From the NCBI RefSeq assembly GCF_004135975.1, contig NZ_CP026538.1, positions 2,604,001-2,668,000 of the forward strand: DNA of 64,000 nucleotides, written 5' to 3'. The position numbers and the translations under genes are program-made. Positions 62,990 through 64,000 of this stretch are shown here, piece after piece; position 1 is the stretch's first letter, and each line of letters opens with the position of its first letter. Under the pieces are notes generated by a model that had not been told where the DNA came from, did not search any database, and was given only the letters and a program-made list of their open reading frames with translations. This DNA is from Solidesulfovibrio carbinolicus (GTDB lineage Bacteria > Desulfobacterota > Desulfovibrionia > Desulfovibrionales > Desulfovibrionaceae).

Positions 62990-63781
62990 ATGTTCGTGCA
63001 TCCCCAGTTCGATCCCGTGGCCGTCAACCTCGGCCCCCTATCCGTCCGCTGGTACGGCCTCATGTACTTGATCGGCTTCGCCGCGGCCTGGCTGCTCGGG
63101 CGTTATCGGGCCTCGCGCCCGGGATCGGGCTGGACGCCGCTTCAAGTGGACGATCTCGTCACCTACATGGTTCTTGGCGTGGTCGTGGGCGGTCGGCTGG
63201 GCTACATGCTGTTCTACGATCTGCCGGCTTTCCTAGCCAATCCCCTGAGCCTGGTCCAGGTCTGGCAAGGGGGAATGTCCTTTCACGGCGGCTTTCTCGG
63301 CGTGCTGGCGGTGGTGTGGTTTTTCGGCCGGAAAACCGGCAAGGGTTTTTGGGGCGTGGCCGACTTCACCGCACCCCTGGCCCCTTTCGGCATTTTTGCC
63401 GGCCGCATCGGCAATTTCATCAACGGCGAACTGTGGGGCAAGGCCACTGACCTGCCCTGGGGTGTGGTATTCCCCGATCCTCGGGCCGGGGGCGTGCCGC
63501 GCCATCCCTCCCAGCTCTACGAAGCGCTGCTGGAAGGCGCGGCCCTGTTCCTCATCGTCTGGTTCTACTCCGGCAAAAAGCGCCAATCCGGCGCGGTCAG
63601 CGGCGTGTTTTGCGTGTGTTACGGCCTGTTCCGCTTCGCCGTGGAGTTCGTGCGCCTACCCGATCCCCAGCTTGGCTACCTGGCCTTCGGCTGGCTGACC
63701 ATGGGGCAGCTGTTGAGCCTTCCGGTCATTGTTTTCGGGTTGTGGCTCCTCGCCCGTCCGGCTCCCGCCCGGGCGGCTTGA
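62990..63781 (+). CDS. lgt: Prolipoprotein diacylglyceryl transferase
   Basis: 263 aa, seven hydrophobic segments. FHPQF-like N-terminus, [33 protein letters not shown] and the signature [14 protein letters not shown] with catalytic residues are present. Lgt attaches diacylglycerol to the lipobox Cys of preprolipoproteins in the inner membrane; lolA in this window acts later in the same route. Confidence 0.95.
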   Translation: MFVHPQFDPVAVNLGPLSVRWYGLMYLIGFAAAWLLGRYRASRPGSGWTPLQVDDLVTYMVLGVVVGGRLGYMLFYDLPAFLANPLSLVQVWQGGMSFHGGFLGVLAVVWFFGRKTGKGFWGVADFTAPLAPFGIFAGRIGNFINGELWGKATDLPWGVVFPDPRAGGVPRHPSQLYEALLEGAALFLIVWFYSGKKRQSGAVSGVFCVCYGLFRFAVEFVRLPDPQLGYLAFGWLTMGQLLSLPVIVFGLWLLARPAPARAA

Positions 63782-63784
63782 AGC

Positions 63785-64000
63785 CTACTCCTTGTGCAGC
63801 GGGATGAGCAGAAAGTCCCCGCACAGATCCTCGGCCTGGGTCTCCGGCCACATGGCCACATAGCTCTTGCCCCGGGCCTGCTCCACCGGCACCGTGGCCG
63901 GAGACGGCGCATGGCGCTTGCAATAGCCCCACTCTCCGCCCTGCATCTCCTCGGGCGGACAATAGCGGTGTTCGGGGGGAATGGGTCCCTTCCAGTACCG
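63785..64000 (-). CDS. Hypothetical protein, C-terminal part (N-terminus beyond window)
   Basis: The minus-strand frame is open from the window edge to a TAG at 63785-63787, giving 71 codons. It encodes YCPPEEMQGGEWGYCKRHAP, with two cysteines about 14 residues apart, and ends DLCGDFLLIPLHKE. No family is recognised. It is convergent with lgt, four bases apart. Confidence 0.6.
   Translation of the reverse strand, partial: RYWKGPIPPEHRYCPPEEMQGGEWGYCKRHAPSPATVPVEQARGKSYVAMWPETQAEDLCGDFLLIPLHKE

Noticed and set aside
1-64000. CRISPR arrays, prophage modules, restriction-modification or toxin-antitoxin systems
   Set aside because: No regularly spaced repeats, integrase, phage structural genes, methyltransferase/nuclease pairs or paired small genes with known toxin motifs were seen.

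Overview
This window is a high-GC bacterial chromosome segment, dense with genes and mostly core functions. Gene content suggests a motile, Gram-negative, anaerobic Desulfovibrio-type bacterium (Desulfovibrionaceae, Desulfobacterota). The evidence is polar-type flagellar regulation (FlhF/FlhG/FliA with CheY and FliL), several chemoreceptors, LolA and Lgt lipoprotein functions, a tmRNA tag reading ANDYDYALAA, and phenylacetate-CoA ligase paired with an ACT protein. Genus level is inference; no 16S gene is present.

Region by region. 1-6.2 kb: a soluble chemoreceptor-like protein cut by the window edge, a DedA membrane protein, a PAS histidine kinase, CheD, an HDOD protein, a TtcA-like tRNA thiolase and a membrane-anchored M23 peptidase. 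6.2-15.2 kb: flagellar export and regulation run fliR-flhB-flhA-flhF-flhG-fliA-cheY-fliL plus two small proteins. 15.2-21.3 kb: the minus-strand run aroQ-efp-ftsK-lolA, then engB, a 62-aa protein and uppP. 21.3-29.1 kb: tRNA-Met, a DsrE-like protein, a FlxA-like protein behind a clear sigma-28 promoter, a YciI protein, a cyclic-nucleotide-binding protein, a chemoreceptor, a B12-binding CarH-type sensor coupled to a histidine kinase, a lipoprotein and tmRNA. 29.2-32.4 kb: gluQ, then a gene-poor accessory pocket ending at tRNA-Leu. It holds an IS200/IS605-like palindromic remnant, orphan hairpins and an IS5-family element whose middle was replaced by an IS256-family fragment.

32.4-40.5 kb: a long minus-strand run ilvE, dnaX-ybaB-recR-recD2, a YbhN-like membrane protein and thiD. 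40.6-48.8 kb: a second chemoreceptor, a TPR protein, an HD-GYP phosphodiesterase and a very large class I adenylate cyclase with HEAT-like and pentapeptide-repeat regions. 48.8-54.2 kb: a tightly coupled minus-strand run rsfS-gpmI-zinc ribbon-M50 protease-pgm-two small proteins. 54.4-64 kb: paaK with an ACT protein, rtcB, a hybrid histidine kinase, a TrmH-type methyltransferase, panB, a pseudo-receiver/TPR protein, lgt and a partial gene.

Signalling is dense: three histidine kinases, two transmembrane chemoreceptors and one soluble one, CheY, CheD, HDOD, HD-GYP, adenylate cyclase and a cyclic-nucleotide-binding protein. The most notable candidates are the B12 (Wx9EH) sensor and kinase pair, the fused adenylate cyclase, the FliA-type promoter on the FlxA-like gene, and the nested IS chimera. 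No CRISPR array, prophage or complete defence system was seen.
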